A program made the position numbers and the translations under genes. The notes beneath the pieces are model-generated. The model was not told the DNA's origin, did not search any database, and saw nothing but the letters and a program-made list of their open reading frames with translations. Of a stretch of DNA of 64,000 nt, positions 35,257 through 42,327 are shown one piece after another. The stretch is from contig CALXSJ010000004.1 of NCBI GenBank assembly GCA_944391115.1, positions 1 to 64,000 on the forward strand, given 5' to 3'. The stretch comes from an uncultured Victivallales bacterium (lineage in GTDB: Bacteria; Verrucomicrobiota; Lentisphaeria; Victivallales; UBA1829). Position 1 is the stretch's first letter, and each line of letters opens with the position of its first letter.

Positions 35257-36492
35257 TCACGGCACAATGCCGTATTTCCGGCCGAGCCGGGCGATCGTTT
35301 CGGCGGCGTCTCCGAGCTGTTCCAGCGTATGTGTCGCCATCACGTTCAGCCGGAGACGGCATTGCTTCGCGCGAACGGCGGGCGTTGTTCCGATGTTGGT
35401 AAAGATGCCCGCGTCAAAGAGATCCATCTGGAAGCGCGCGAGTTTCCCCTCGTCCCCGACCGGAACCGGCAGAATCGGGGAACGGCTGTTCAGCGTATCG
35501 AAACCCCGTTCGGTGAGCGCCTTCTGAAAGAAATCGCGGTTCCGCTTCAGGTTTTCCAGATGACAGGGTTCCTCCTCCGCAATTCTTATCGACTCCAGAA
35601 TTTCCGCGACGGTCGAAGCGGGAAGCGCGCTCGAAAAAAAGGTGCTTCTCGCGTAATAACGCAGATAATCGATCACGCATTTTCTTCCGCAGGCGAATCC
35701 GCCGACGCTCCCGAGCGCCTTGCTGAATGTGCCGTAATGCAGATCGACTTCGTCGCGCACGCCACAGAGATCGGCAGTGCCGCGTCCCCGCTCCCCGACG
35801 GCCCAGAATCCGTGCGCGTCGTCGATCATCAGGAATGCGTCAAAGCGCCGTTTCAGCTGCGCGAGTTCCGCGACGGGGGCGAGACTGCCCTCCATCGAGA
35901 AAACGCCGTCGGAGACAATCATCCGGCCCGGCGTGCGGCAGGATTCCAGCAGGCGGGAGAGACGCCGGGCGTTCAAATGCGGATACGGCGCGAGCGACGC
36001 CCCGGAGAGGCGCGCCCCGTCAAACAGCGAGGCATGATTGGACGCGTCGCAGAAAATCGTGTCCCCCGGGCGGCACAGGCCGGACAGCACCCCGAGGTTT
36101 CCGCTGTATCCGGAGGGAAAAAGAAGCGCGCTTTCCGTTCCGCAGAAGCGTGCGAGCTTCTCCTCAAGCGCCTCATGAAGCTCCGTCTGTCCCGCATAAA
36201 GCGGCGGGGAACCCGCACCGGAACCGAAGCGTTCCGCGGCACGCCGGGAGGCCTCCCGGACTCCCGGATGAAAGTTCAGGTTCAGAAACGAGTTGCTCCC
36301 GAGCATCAGCATTTCGCGCACCTCGCCGGCGGGCGTCCGGACCCGGGTGACGGGTTTCACCCCCTCCAGCAGCACCATACGCAAGCCGTCATAGTAGGGC
36401 GGAGGACTGCATGCGAGTTCCGAGGCCAGAAGTTCCGTCTTGTCCGCAATGCGGCCGCCGGGATCAAAACAGCGTTCAAACAGAGTGTTCAT
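35257..36492 (-). CDS. Alpha-oxoamine synthase, serine-palmitoyltransferase-like
   Basis: This PLP enzyme of 411 residues joins an amino acid and an acyl thioester with loss of CO2. Key residues: H153 (SNHASL), DDAHG (224-228) and PLP lysine K258 in HYGTFSKALGSVGGFACG. The FSKxLxSxGGF form and the ~45-residue N-terminal extension are closer to serine palmitoyltransferase and related long-chain-base synthases than to BioF or Kbl (TLGKALG). It overlaps the ThiL-like gene by 4 bp. Neighbours (lipid-kinase-like, UbiA, SDR) point to lipid chemistry. Substrates are unknown. Confidence 0.85.
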   Translation of the reverse strand: MNTLFERCFDPGGRIADKTELLASELACSPPPYYDGLRMVLLEGVKPVTRVRTPAGEVREMLMLGSNSFLNLNFHPGVREASRRAAERFGSGAGSPPLYAGQTELHEALEEKLARFCGTESALLFPSGYSGNLGVLSGLCRPGDTIFCDASNHASLFDGARLSGASLAPYPHLNARRLSRLLESCRTPGRMIVSDGVFSMEGSLAPVAELAQLKRRFDAFLMIDDAHGFWAVGERGRGTADLCGVRDEVDLHYGTFSKALGSVGGFACGRKCVIDYLRYYARSTFFSSALPASTVAEILESIRIAEEEPCHLENLKRNRDFFQKALTERGFDTLNSRSPILPVPVGDEGKLARFQMDLFDAGIFTNIGTTPAVRAKQCRLRLNVMATHTLEQLGDAAETIARLGRKYGIVP

Positions 36493-37421
36493 CGTTCCGC
36501 AAGCTCCTTGAAATAGTGTTCTGTCGCCCGGAGACGCTCCGTTTCCGGGATATTCCGGTAATCCGGCGGCGCCGAGCGCATCCGCCCGGACGGCCTGTTT
36601 CTCCGGAAAAGCCGGAAGTCATTTTCCCGGCATTCCCGGAAATCCCCCTCCCCGATCTTTACGCCCGGACACGCCGTTCCGCAGGGCACGGCATACAGAA
36701 GCTCATACTCTCCGACGCCGCCGATCAGGGTGAAGCACGGGTCAATCGAGGGGGGACACGCATGCAGAACCTCCGGAGAAAGCGCCTGCTCCAGATCGAC
36801 GTGCAGGCGCATGCCCGTGTTGACGCGGCGGAAATTCTCCAGCGCATCAAAAAATCCGCCGCTCGTATCGGTTGCGAAAAGCGATTCCCGCGGAACCGGA
36901 TCGTGCATGGCAAGTTCCGGCATCGCGCCGGACCGGAACGCCGCCAGATTCGCGCATCCCAGCCGTCCGGACGCATAGAGTTCAAACGGAATCCGGCGCG
37001 CGGCGCACCGTGTGACGGGAGCCCGTTCCGTCTGCGCATACGCAACGGCGGCATAGCTCCACGGCACGGAGCACCCCGTATCACCGCCGACGCATTCCGC
37101 ACCGTAAAACTGCAGAACGCGCTCGATTCCGCCACCGACGCGCCGATAGTAGTCCATTCCTTTTGTTTCGTCGACATTCCAGTTCTGGATCCAGATTTCC
37201 GGCGTGACGCCGCAGGCCAGAAGGTCGGTGCAGACCGCGCAAGCCATGTTTCTCCCGATGATTTCCGGCGGCGTGCGGAGGAAAAAATCCTCCTCTTCGG
37301 AAAAGCCGTCCATCGTGAAGAGCAGAAAGGCGGAACCGCGTTTCACAATCTCCGCGTCGGCGAGATACGGTTTTGTCCCGTGAAGCGCCGCGAACAGGCG
37401 GATGCAGGCGTCTTCGTTCAT
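36489..37421 (-). CDS. ThiL/HypE/PurM-like (AIR synthase-related) ATP-binding protein
   Basis: The 310-residue protein follows the ThiL pattern: FTMDGFSEEEDFFLRTPPEI (metal Asp), IGRNMACAVCTDLLACGVTP, and VGGDTGCSVPWSYAAVAYAQ near residue 120, with a C-terminal half that ends in a helical tail. ThiL phosphorylates thiamine phosphate; PurM, HypE and SelD share the fold. No other thiamine gene is near, and overlaps on both sides place it firmly in the lipid-like operon, so I expect a different small-molecule or carrier kinase activity. Ribosome site AAAGGAGGAGG. Confidence 0.75.
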   Translation of the reverse strand: MNEDACIRLFAALHGTKPYLADAEIVKRGSAFLLFTMDGFSEEEDFFLRTPPEIIGRNMACAVCTDLLACGVTPEIWIQNWNVDETKGMDYYRRVGGGIERVLQFYGAECVGGDTGCSVPWSYAAVAYAQTERAPVTRCAARRIPFELYASGRLGCANLAAFRSGAMPELAMHDPVPRESLFATDTSGGFFDALENFRRVNTGMRLHVDLEQALSPEVLHACPPSIDPCFTLIGGVGEYELLYAVPCGTACPGVKIGEGDFRECRENDFRLFRRNRPSGRMRSAPPDYRNIPETERLRATEHYFKELAER

Positions 37422-38332
37422 GGCTGTCCTCCTCCTTTGATCAGCATCAGTTTGCGCGGCGCGACGGAAATTTCGACGGGAAGCGTTCCATGCGGATCGC
37501 CGTCATATTCCACGCGGCACGGCGGCCGCGCCTCGATCCGGACGGGGTCCGAATAAAGGCGCACCGCTCCGCATTTTTCCTTCCGGTAAAGTTTTGCAAG
37601 CAGACGGATCCATCCGGGAAACGAACGGGCGCGTGTATGCCAGAGCAGACATTCTCCGTCGGCGGTGCGCGGCAGATCAAGCGCCAGTCCGCCCGCGATA
37701 TACGGCATCTTCGTAATCAGCATGTGCCCGCACGCCGGAAAACTTTCTCCGTTGACGGCATAGTCGAAACGCGGGTGTTTCAGCAGGGAAACAAGCAGCG
37801 CGCAGAAGGTGCCGAAGCGGTTGCCGAGATACGGACGCAGGACGTTGGCGCGCGCCGCGACATCAGCCCCGATCCCGAGATTGCACGAACAGAGGAAATG
37901 CGCCGTTTTCCCGTTGTGCGTGATTTTCAGAACCTCCACGGGTTCCACGCCTCCGGAACGAAGCGTTTCCAGCGCGGCGAAGGGGTCCAGCGGGATGTGG
38001 TGAAAGGAGCAGAAGTCGGGGCTGGTGCCCGCATAGAGCACGCCGAGCGGAAGCGTTTCGGACGGATTCCGCAGCAGGCCGTCTGCGACGGCGCTTATGG
38101 TTCCGTCACCGCCGACGGCAACGACCGCGTCCACATTCCGGGCACCTGCGGCACGTTCGCCCGCCTCGCCGATGCTCCGCAGAATCACCGCTTCCGCGCC
38201 GGGGAGAAACGGCGCCCATCGTGTCCAGGCCCGGAGCCCCCTCCCCCCGTTCGAGGCGGGATTCACCAGGACAAGGAACTTTTTCCGCACCGCGCTTCTT
38301 TCCCCGATCTCTGTTTCAGCGGACTGTTTCAT
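37418..38332 (-). CDS. Diacylglycerol/sphingosine-kinase-fold protein
   Basis: The 304-residue protein has the DAGK catalytic start KKFLVLVNPASNGGRGLRAW, the ATP loop AVGGDGTISAVADGLL (GGDGT at 74-78) and a C-terminal beta-sandwich lobe ending VEISVAPRKLMLIKGGG. The usual GTGNDFA motif is changed to GTSPDFCS, so it may prefer an unusual lipid. The family phosphorylates diacylglycerol, undecaprenol or sphingoid bases; with the SPT-like synthase next to it, a long-chain-base kinase is an attractive inference. The start at 38332 follows GGGGA and lies beside the radical SAM stop. Confidence 0.82.
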   Translation of the reverse strand: MKQSAETEIGERSAVRKKFLVLVNPASNGGRGLRAWTRWAPFLPGAEAVILRSIGEAGERAAGARNVDAVVAVGGDGTISAVADGLLRNPSETLPLGVLYAGTSPDFCSFHHIPLDPFAALETLRSGGVEPVEVLKITHNGKTAHFLCSCNLGIGADVAARANVLRPYLGNRFGTFCALLVSLLKHPRFDYAVNGESFPACGHMLITKMPYIAGGLALDLPRTADGECLLWHTRARSFPGWIRLLAKLYRKEKCGAVRLYSDPVRIEARPPCRVEYDGDPHGTLPVEISVAPRKLMLIKGGGQP

Positions 38333-39576
38333 TTGTAAATCCCCATTCTGCGGTAGACCGGCGTCGGTGTGCCGCATTTCCAGTTTGCGACCAGTTCGCG
38401 CGTCCGCTCCCACTCCAGCGGGAGACGTTCTCCGGCAGCTGATGCGATTTCAGCGGCACGCGTCCGGCAGATCCACTCGCAGCAGGGCACGGAAAAGGCG
38501 CGGCGCATTCTCTCATACGCGGTCTCAAAGGAAACCTCGCGAAGGTTCCCGAAAGAGAGATTGACGAATTCGCACGGTTGCACGTCGCCCGCCGCGCCGA
38601 TGTAGAAGCGGTCGATTCCGCCGCAGCAGCAGCCGAGCATTTCCGCTGACTCCTCATACACCTGCGCTGTCAGAACCGGATCGTGTTTCCGGCCCCTTGC
38701 ATTATAGTGTTTCTGTGCTGCGCATGCCGTCTCAACGGCCTTTGCGCTCCATTCGGAATCCAGCGGTTTTCCAAGCCACAGTCCGCTGGGTTTCGGATGG
38801 ATCAGCTGCACATAATCGGCCTCCTGGTGCGCGGCGAATTCCATGATCGCATCGATCCCGCCTTCGACGATTTCGCGGTCGGAGAGCACGGTGTTGAATC
38901 CGGTGAGCATGCCCGCTTCCCGGCAGGCGCGGAGAAACGCCAGCGCCGTCTTCTGCGATCCCGGAACGCCGGTAAATGCATCGTGCCGCGCGGGATCGAC
39001 GGCGTGAATGCTGCTCATCACGCCCGTGACGCCGAGTTCCGCCATCGCGGCGATGTTGTCAGGCGCGGCGGAAAACCCCGTGGAATTCACCCAGACCTCC
39101 AGGCCGGAAAGTTCGCGCAGAACGGCCCGCAGACGCTCGAACCGCAGCAGAGGTTCTCCCCCTTCGACAGCCCAGGCAACCACGCCGAACTCCCGCATTT
39201 TCCGGACGTTTTCCACAAGGGTTTCAAGCGGCAGCTCCTCCGACGGATCCCGCCTCTGGTAACAGTGCGGACAATGATAAGCGCACGCTTTCGTCACGGA
39301 AAGCACCACGGAAACCGGACGCGGCGGGCGATGCAGGACCTTGTCCTCCATCGCAAGAAAAAAAGCCTCCGAAGGATAGCGCGGCATGTAGAAATCCAGC
39401 TTGTACTCTCCGGACGGGAGGCGCAGGAGCCTGTGCCGGAAGAAAATCCCCGTGAACTTCGAAGCGCGGGCAAGCACGCGCGGCGAGCGGAAACGCCATG
39501 CGCATGCCAGCGACATCCGCAGGTAGAAAAACAGCTTTGCAAAACCCGTCACACATCTACTCTTTTTCATCGTCAT
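38329..39576 (-). CDS. Radical SAM protein with SPASM-like C-terminus
   Basis: The 415-residue protein has an N-terminal region of about 85 residues, the cluster motif TKACAYHCPHCYQ (C98, C102, C105), the radical SAM barrel (WAVEGGEPLLRF, VWVNSTGFS) and a C-terminal Cys-rich SPASM-type segment (MLGCCCGGIDRFYIGAAGD, VQPCEFVNLSFGNL). SPASM proteins modify peptides or small substrates with auxiliary FeS clusters. No peptide precursor is seen. Its 5' end overlaps the UbiA gene by 20 bp. ATG at 39570 is an alternative start. Role in the operon is unknown. Confidence 0.85.
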   Translation of the reverse strand: MTMKKSRCVTGFAKLFFYLRMSLACAWRFRSPRVLARASKFTGIFFRHRLLRLPSGEYKLDFYMPRYPSEAFFLAMEDKVLHRPPRPVSVVLSVTKACAYHCPHCYQRRDPSEELPLETLVENVRKMREFGVVAWAVEGGEPLLRFERLRAVLRELSGLEVWVNSTGFSAAPDNIAAMAELGVTGVMSSIHAVDPARHDAFTGVPGSQKTALAFLRACREAGMLTGFNTVLSDREIVEGGIDAIMEFAAHQEADYVQLIHPKPSGLWLGKPLDSEWSAKAVETACAAQKHYNARGRKHDPVLTAQVYEESAEMLGCCCGGIDRFYIGAAGDVQPCEFVNLSFGNLREVSFETAYERMRRAFSVPCCEWICRTRAAEIASAAGERLPLEWERTRELVANWKCGTPTPVYRRMGIYK

Positions 39577-40510
39577 ACCAGAGAAACAGCAGTTGAATCA
39601 GCAGAAAACAAAGCGGAATCGCCGGAATCACCGGAAAGCGCCCGGACAGAAAAAACGCGCTCAGCAGCAGGATCTGCGCCACACATGACTGACAGTTCGC
39701 ACATGTCGCCGCATGCAGCGCATGTTTCCGCAGGCAGGCCAGATGCCATGCCGCAATCCCCGCCGTCATCACGAACCCGCAGAAATAATGCAATGCGCCG
39801 AGTGCGCCGCACGTTATGAAAAAGAGGAAAATCCCCGACGCGAAAAATACGAAGATCCCTCCTTCGACTGCCGCGCCCGCAAGAAACGACGTCCGCCATC
39901 CGAGTGTCACCTGGAGTGTCCGGACGCCCGCCGCGCGGTCGCCTTCCAGATCCTTGAAGCTGCTGAAATGGCACATCATGGCGTGGATCAGCGCACAGAA
40001 TCCCCCCATCAGCAGAAGCCGTTTCCCGTTTGCACCGTCCGGCATGCCGCCCGCAACGGCAGAAAAACCGAAGAAAAGACACATCGAAATCGAGAGTCCG
40101 TAGACGGCGCACCCCAGAAAAGGCACTCTCTTTCCCGCATTGTACAGGAGATTGAGAACGATGCCGATCCCGAGCGGAATGAGCGTGACGGGCTCGACCC
40201 GATATGCGGCAAAAACGAAAAACACCGTCAGGAGAGAGGAAAGTCCCAGTGCGGGGAGCGGAGCAAGACGCCCGTCCACCATCGGACGGTGCGGTGCGTT
40301 CAGCGCATCTTCGCGCCGGTTCCCGAAGTCGTTGAAAATCTGGTTGACGCCCCAGGCGAGAAAACCGATCGCGAGAATCACGCCGTCGCGCAGACTCCAC
40401 GGAACGGGGCGGATACAGCGCGCCGCCAGCATTCCGGCAAGCACAGTCGTCCCCGTGACAAACGCGTAGTAGAGGCGCATCGAGCGCAGATAGTAATAGA
40501 GGAACCTCAT
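39557..40510 (-). CDS. UbiA-family prenyltransferase
   Basis: The 317-residue polytopic membrane protein has about nine transmembrane helices. The first Asp-rich motif is NQIFNDFGNRREDALNAPHR (ND and ED kept, the middle Asp changed to Asn) and the second FKDLEGDRAAG is intact, so prenyl diphosphate and Mg2+ binding are likely. UbiA enzymes prenylate aromatic rings, heme, chlorophyllide or lipid head groups. No quinone or heme genes are near. The start at 40510 (MRFLYYYLRSMRLYYAFV) is typical of the family; 40540 is an alternative. It follows the MarR gene by 43 bp. Confidence 0.87.
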   Translation of the reverse strand: MRFLYYYLRSMRLYYAFVTGTTVLAGMLAARCIRPVPWSLRDGVILAIGFLAWGVNQIFNDFGNRREDALNAPHRPMVDGRLAPLPALGLSSLLTVFFVFAAYRVEPVTLIPLGIGIVLNLLYNAGKRVPFLGCAVYGLSISMCLFFGFSAVAGGMPDGANGKRLLLMGGFCALIHAMMCHFSSFKDLEGDRAAGVRTLQVTLGWRTSFLAGAAVEGGIFVFFASGIFLFFITCGALGALHYFCGFVMTAGIAAWHLACLRKHALHAATCANCQSCVAQILLLSAFFLSGRFPVIPAIPLCFLLIQLLFLWYDDEKE

Positions 40511-40553
40511 TGCACACCATCGTTTCCGGACGGGAAGCATCCTGAACAACCGT

Positions 40554-41012
40554 TCATTTCCATTGCTCCATGCGCCGTTGCAGACGCACCATGTATTCGG
40601 TCAGGCGCGTCCGCTCTTCCGGTGTGAATTCGTTCATGATCCCGTGAACGAGTTCCAGATAGGCGGGTTCCAGTTTTTCCAGGAATTCCACGCCTTCCCC
40701 GGTCAGCTTCAGGCGGTAGAAACGCCGGTCGCGTTTTTCCCGGAAGCGGCGGACGAAACCGAGTTTCACGAGTCCGTCGATCAATCCGGTCAGATTGGAT
40801 TTGTCCACAAGCAGGCGTTCGCTCAAATCCTGCTGGGAGAGCGCCCGTTCGGCGTAGCGGAGCGCCATCAGGACGTTGAACTGCGATTCGGCAACGGTTT
40901 GATCCCGGAAAAAACGTCTTGCAATCTGCCTGAGCAGAACACCGGACCACCAGACTCCCATCAGGGCCTCGTGTTCCGCGTCCTCGAAACGGTTGACGGA
41001 ATTGAACGGCAT
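40554..41012 (-). CDS. MarR-family transcriptional regulator
   Basis: The 152-residue protein has the MarR winged helix: LSQQDLSERLLVDKSNLTGL as recognition region (residues 60-85), LVKLGFVRRFREKRDRRFYR as the wing with the conserved DRR, and a long C-terminal dimerisation helix. MarR proteins are usually repressors released by small phenolic or lipid ligands. The start at 41012 has AAAGGA 7 nt upstream. It heads the seven-gene operon and sits under a promoter overlaid by a perfect 12-bp inverted repeat, so autorepression of the whole operon is likely. Confidence 0.9.
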   Translation of the reverse strand: MPFNSVNRFEDAEHEALMGVWWSGVLLRQIARRFFRDQTVAESQFNVLMALRYAERALSQQDLSERLLVDKSNLTGLIDGLVKLGFVRRFREKRDRRFYRLKLTGEGVEFLEKLEPAYLELVHGIMNEFTPEERTRLTEYMVRLQRRMEQWK

Positions 41013-41062
41013 GACAGCGTCCTTTCTCTGCAATACATTGAATTTCAAGATTCTGCTGTATA

Positions 41063-41100
41063 TTATAACATATAACAGTTGTAAAGTCAACTGTTATATT
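41063..41100 (-). promoter_or_regulatory. Operon promoter with MarR-type operator
   Basis: On the minus strand TTGACT (41086-41091), a 17-bp spacer and TATAAT (41063-41068) form a consensus sigma-70 promoter for the MarR-to-SDR operon. A perfect inverted repeat with 12-bp arms, ATATAACAGTTG (41071-41082) and CAACTGTTATAT (41089-41100), spaced by 6 bp, covers the spacer and -35 box. This is the expected place for a repressor site. Confidence 0.85.
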
Positions 41101-41116
41101 ATAAAAAAATTTAAAA

Positions 41117-41822
41117 AAAATTGCGACAGCAATTTTGATTCGTGCAGGACTTTCAGTCCTGCCGCGCTCCAGCTGCGTAAGCTGGTCGCGCAAAGCGCGA
41201 AATTTCCTCCGGCGGCGGTTCCATACGCTAAAGGACGAGAAGCGAAGCTTCGAGAGCCGCCGGCACTGTGTACAACATCGGGGATATAATCGGAGCTCTC
41301 GTGGTTCATTACTATTGAAGAGACGGAAGAATGCTCACGCATTCTTCCGTCTCAATGAATACGCCCGGAGCTCTCGAACTTTTCTAGTGAAAAGTTCTCG
41401 TCAATGAGCGGCTGAACCGCTCCGGGCGGGAATTTCGTGCTCCGCACGACCAGCGTTTCGTCGCTGGACCACGACAAGGGTCAACGACCCTTGACCCCGA
41501 GAAGAATGCTTACGCATTCTTCCATCTCAATGAATACGCCCGGAGCTCTCGAACTTTTCTAGTGAAAAGTTCTCGTCAATGAGCGGCTGAACCGCTCCGG
41601 GCGGGAATTTCGTGCTCCGCACGACCAGCGTTTCGACGCTGGATCACGACAAGGGTCAACGACCCTTGACCCCGAGAAGAATGCATGCGCATTCTTCCGT
41701 CTCATGACCGAGTCATGGACAAGATTTCGTGCTCCGCACGACCAGCGTTTCGACGCTGGATCACGACAAGGGTCAGCGACCCTTGACCCCGAGAAGAATG
41801 CCCGCGCATTCTTCCGTTTCAA
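41117..41822. repeat. Hairpin array B: chain of short tight-loop palindromes
   Basis: This 706-bp gene-free region carries the same kind of chain as 10088-10856 in the same orientation: AAAATTGC-GACA-GCAATTTT (41117-41136), GCAGGACT-TTC-AGTCCTGC (41144-41162), TCGCGC-AAA-GCGCGA (41186-41200), GAAGC-GAA-GCTTC (41239-41251), a perfect 15-bp stem GAGACGGAAGAATGC with loop TCAC (41320-41353), and CATGAC-CGA-GTCATG (41703-41717). A 175-bp unit is repeated in tandem (from 41361 and 41536) with a shortened third unit from about 41724. Loops of one hairpin vary between units (TTAC, ATGC, CCGC) while its arms stay fixed. Confidence 0.88.
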
Positions 41823-41932
41823 GGGAGAATATTAATTTTATTAATTTTATTTTAAATTTTATTAATTTTAATCTTGATTTTATTAAAGAATCATTTATAA
41901 TTAAGAAAGGATACCGGAAGCGGAAAAAGCGT

Positions 41933-42301
41933 ATGGCAAAAGATCATTTTTCGAAAAACTGTCAGAACTGCGGCGGCGAACTCCACATCACGCGAATGGA
42001 ATGCGGCGCCTGCGGACTCGCCGTCGAAGGAAATCTCAAACTCCCGCGCCTGGCGCGCCTGAGCGCCGAGGACCGCGAATTCATCGAACTTTTTCTCCTT
42101 TCCGCCGGTTCCCTGAAGGAGGTCGGAAAAATTCTCGAACTCTCCTATCCGACCGTCCGGAACCGTCTGTACCGGGTGATCGCGCATCTCAGGGACCTCG
42201 ACCGCGACCGCCGGACGGAACGTCTGAAGATCATCCATGAGCTGGAAGGCGGCGGAATAACCGCAGAAGAGGCCGCGCGCCGTCTTGCTGAAATCTCCTG
42301 A
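41933..42301 (+). CDS. DUF2089-family zinc-ribbon/HTH regulator-like protein
   Basis: The 122-residue protein opens with a zinc ribbon (NCQNCGGELHITRMECGACG) and continues with the DUF2089 core ARLSAEDREFIELFLLSAGS, KEVGKILELSYPTVRNRLYR, which looks like a sigma-region-4-type helix-turn-helix, and ends in a short helical hairpin (GGGITAEEAARRLAEIS). Such proteins are presumed regulators of unknown targets, often next to membrane genes. The ATG at 41933 is the first after the AT-rich leader. It is followed at 27 bp by the large membrane-protein gene, with which it is probably cotranscribed. Confidence 0.85.
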   Translation: MAKDHFSKNCQNCGGELHITRMECGACGLAVEGNLKLPRLARLSAEDREFIELFLLSAGSLKEVGKILELSYPTVRNRLYRVIAHLRDLDRDRRTERLKIIHELEGGGITAEEAARRLAEIS

Positions 42302-42327
42302 ATCCTTCAACCCATAAGGCGGAAAAA

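Noticed and set aside
35257-36492. Annotation of the alpha-oxoamine synthase as BioF
   Set aside because: The window has bioC and a BioH-like gene, but 19 kb away. The PLP motif FSKALGSVGGF, the N-terminal extension and the lipid-type neighbours fit an SPT-like enzyme better. A phylogeny would settle it.
41117-41822. Integron attC cassette array
   Set aside because: attC sites pair imperfectly over 60 bp or more with bulged bases and flank short genes. Here the stems are short and perfect, with no cassette genes and no integrase.
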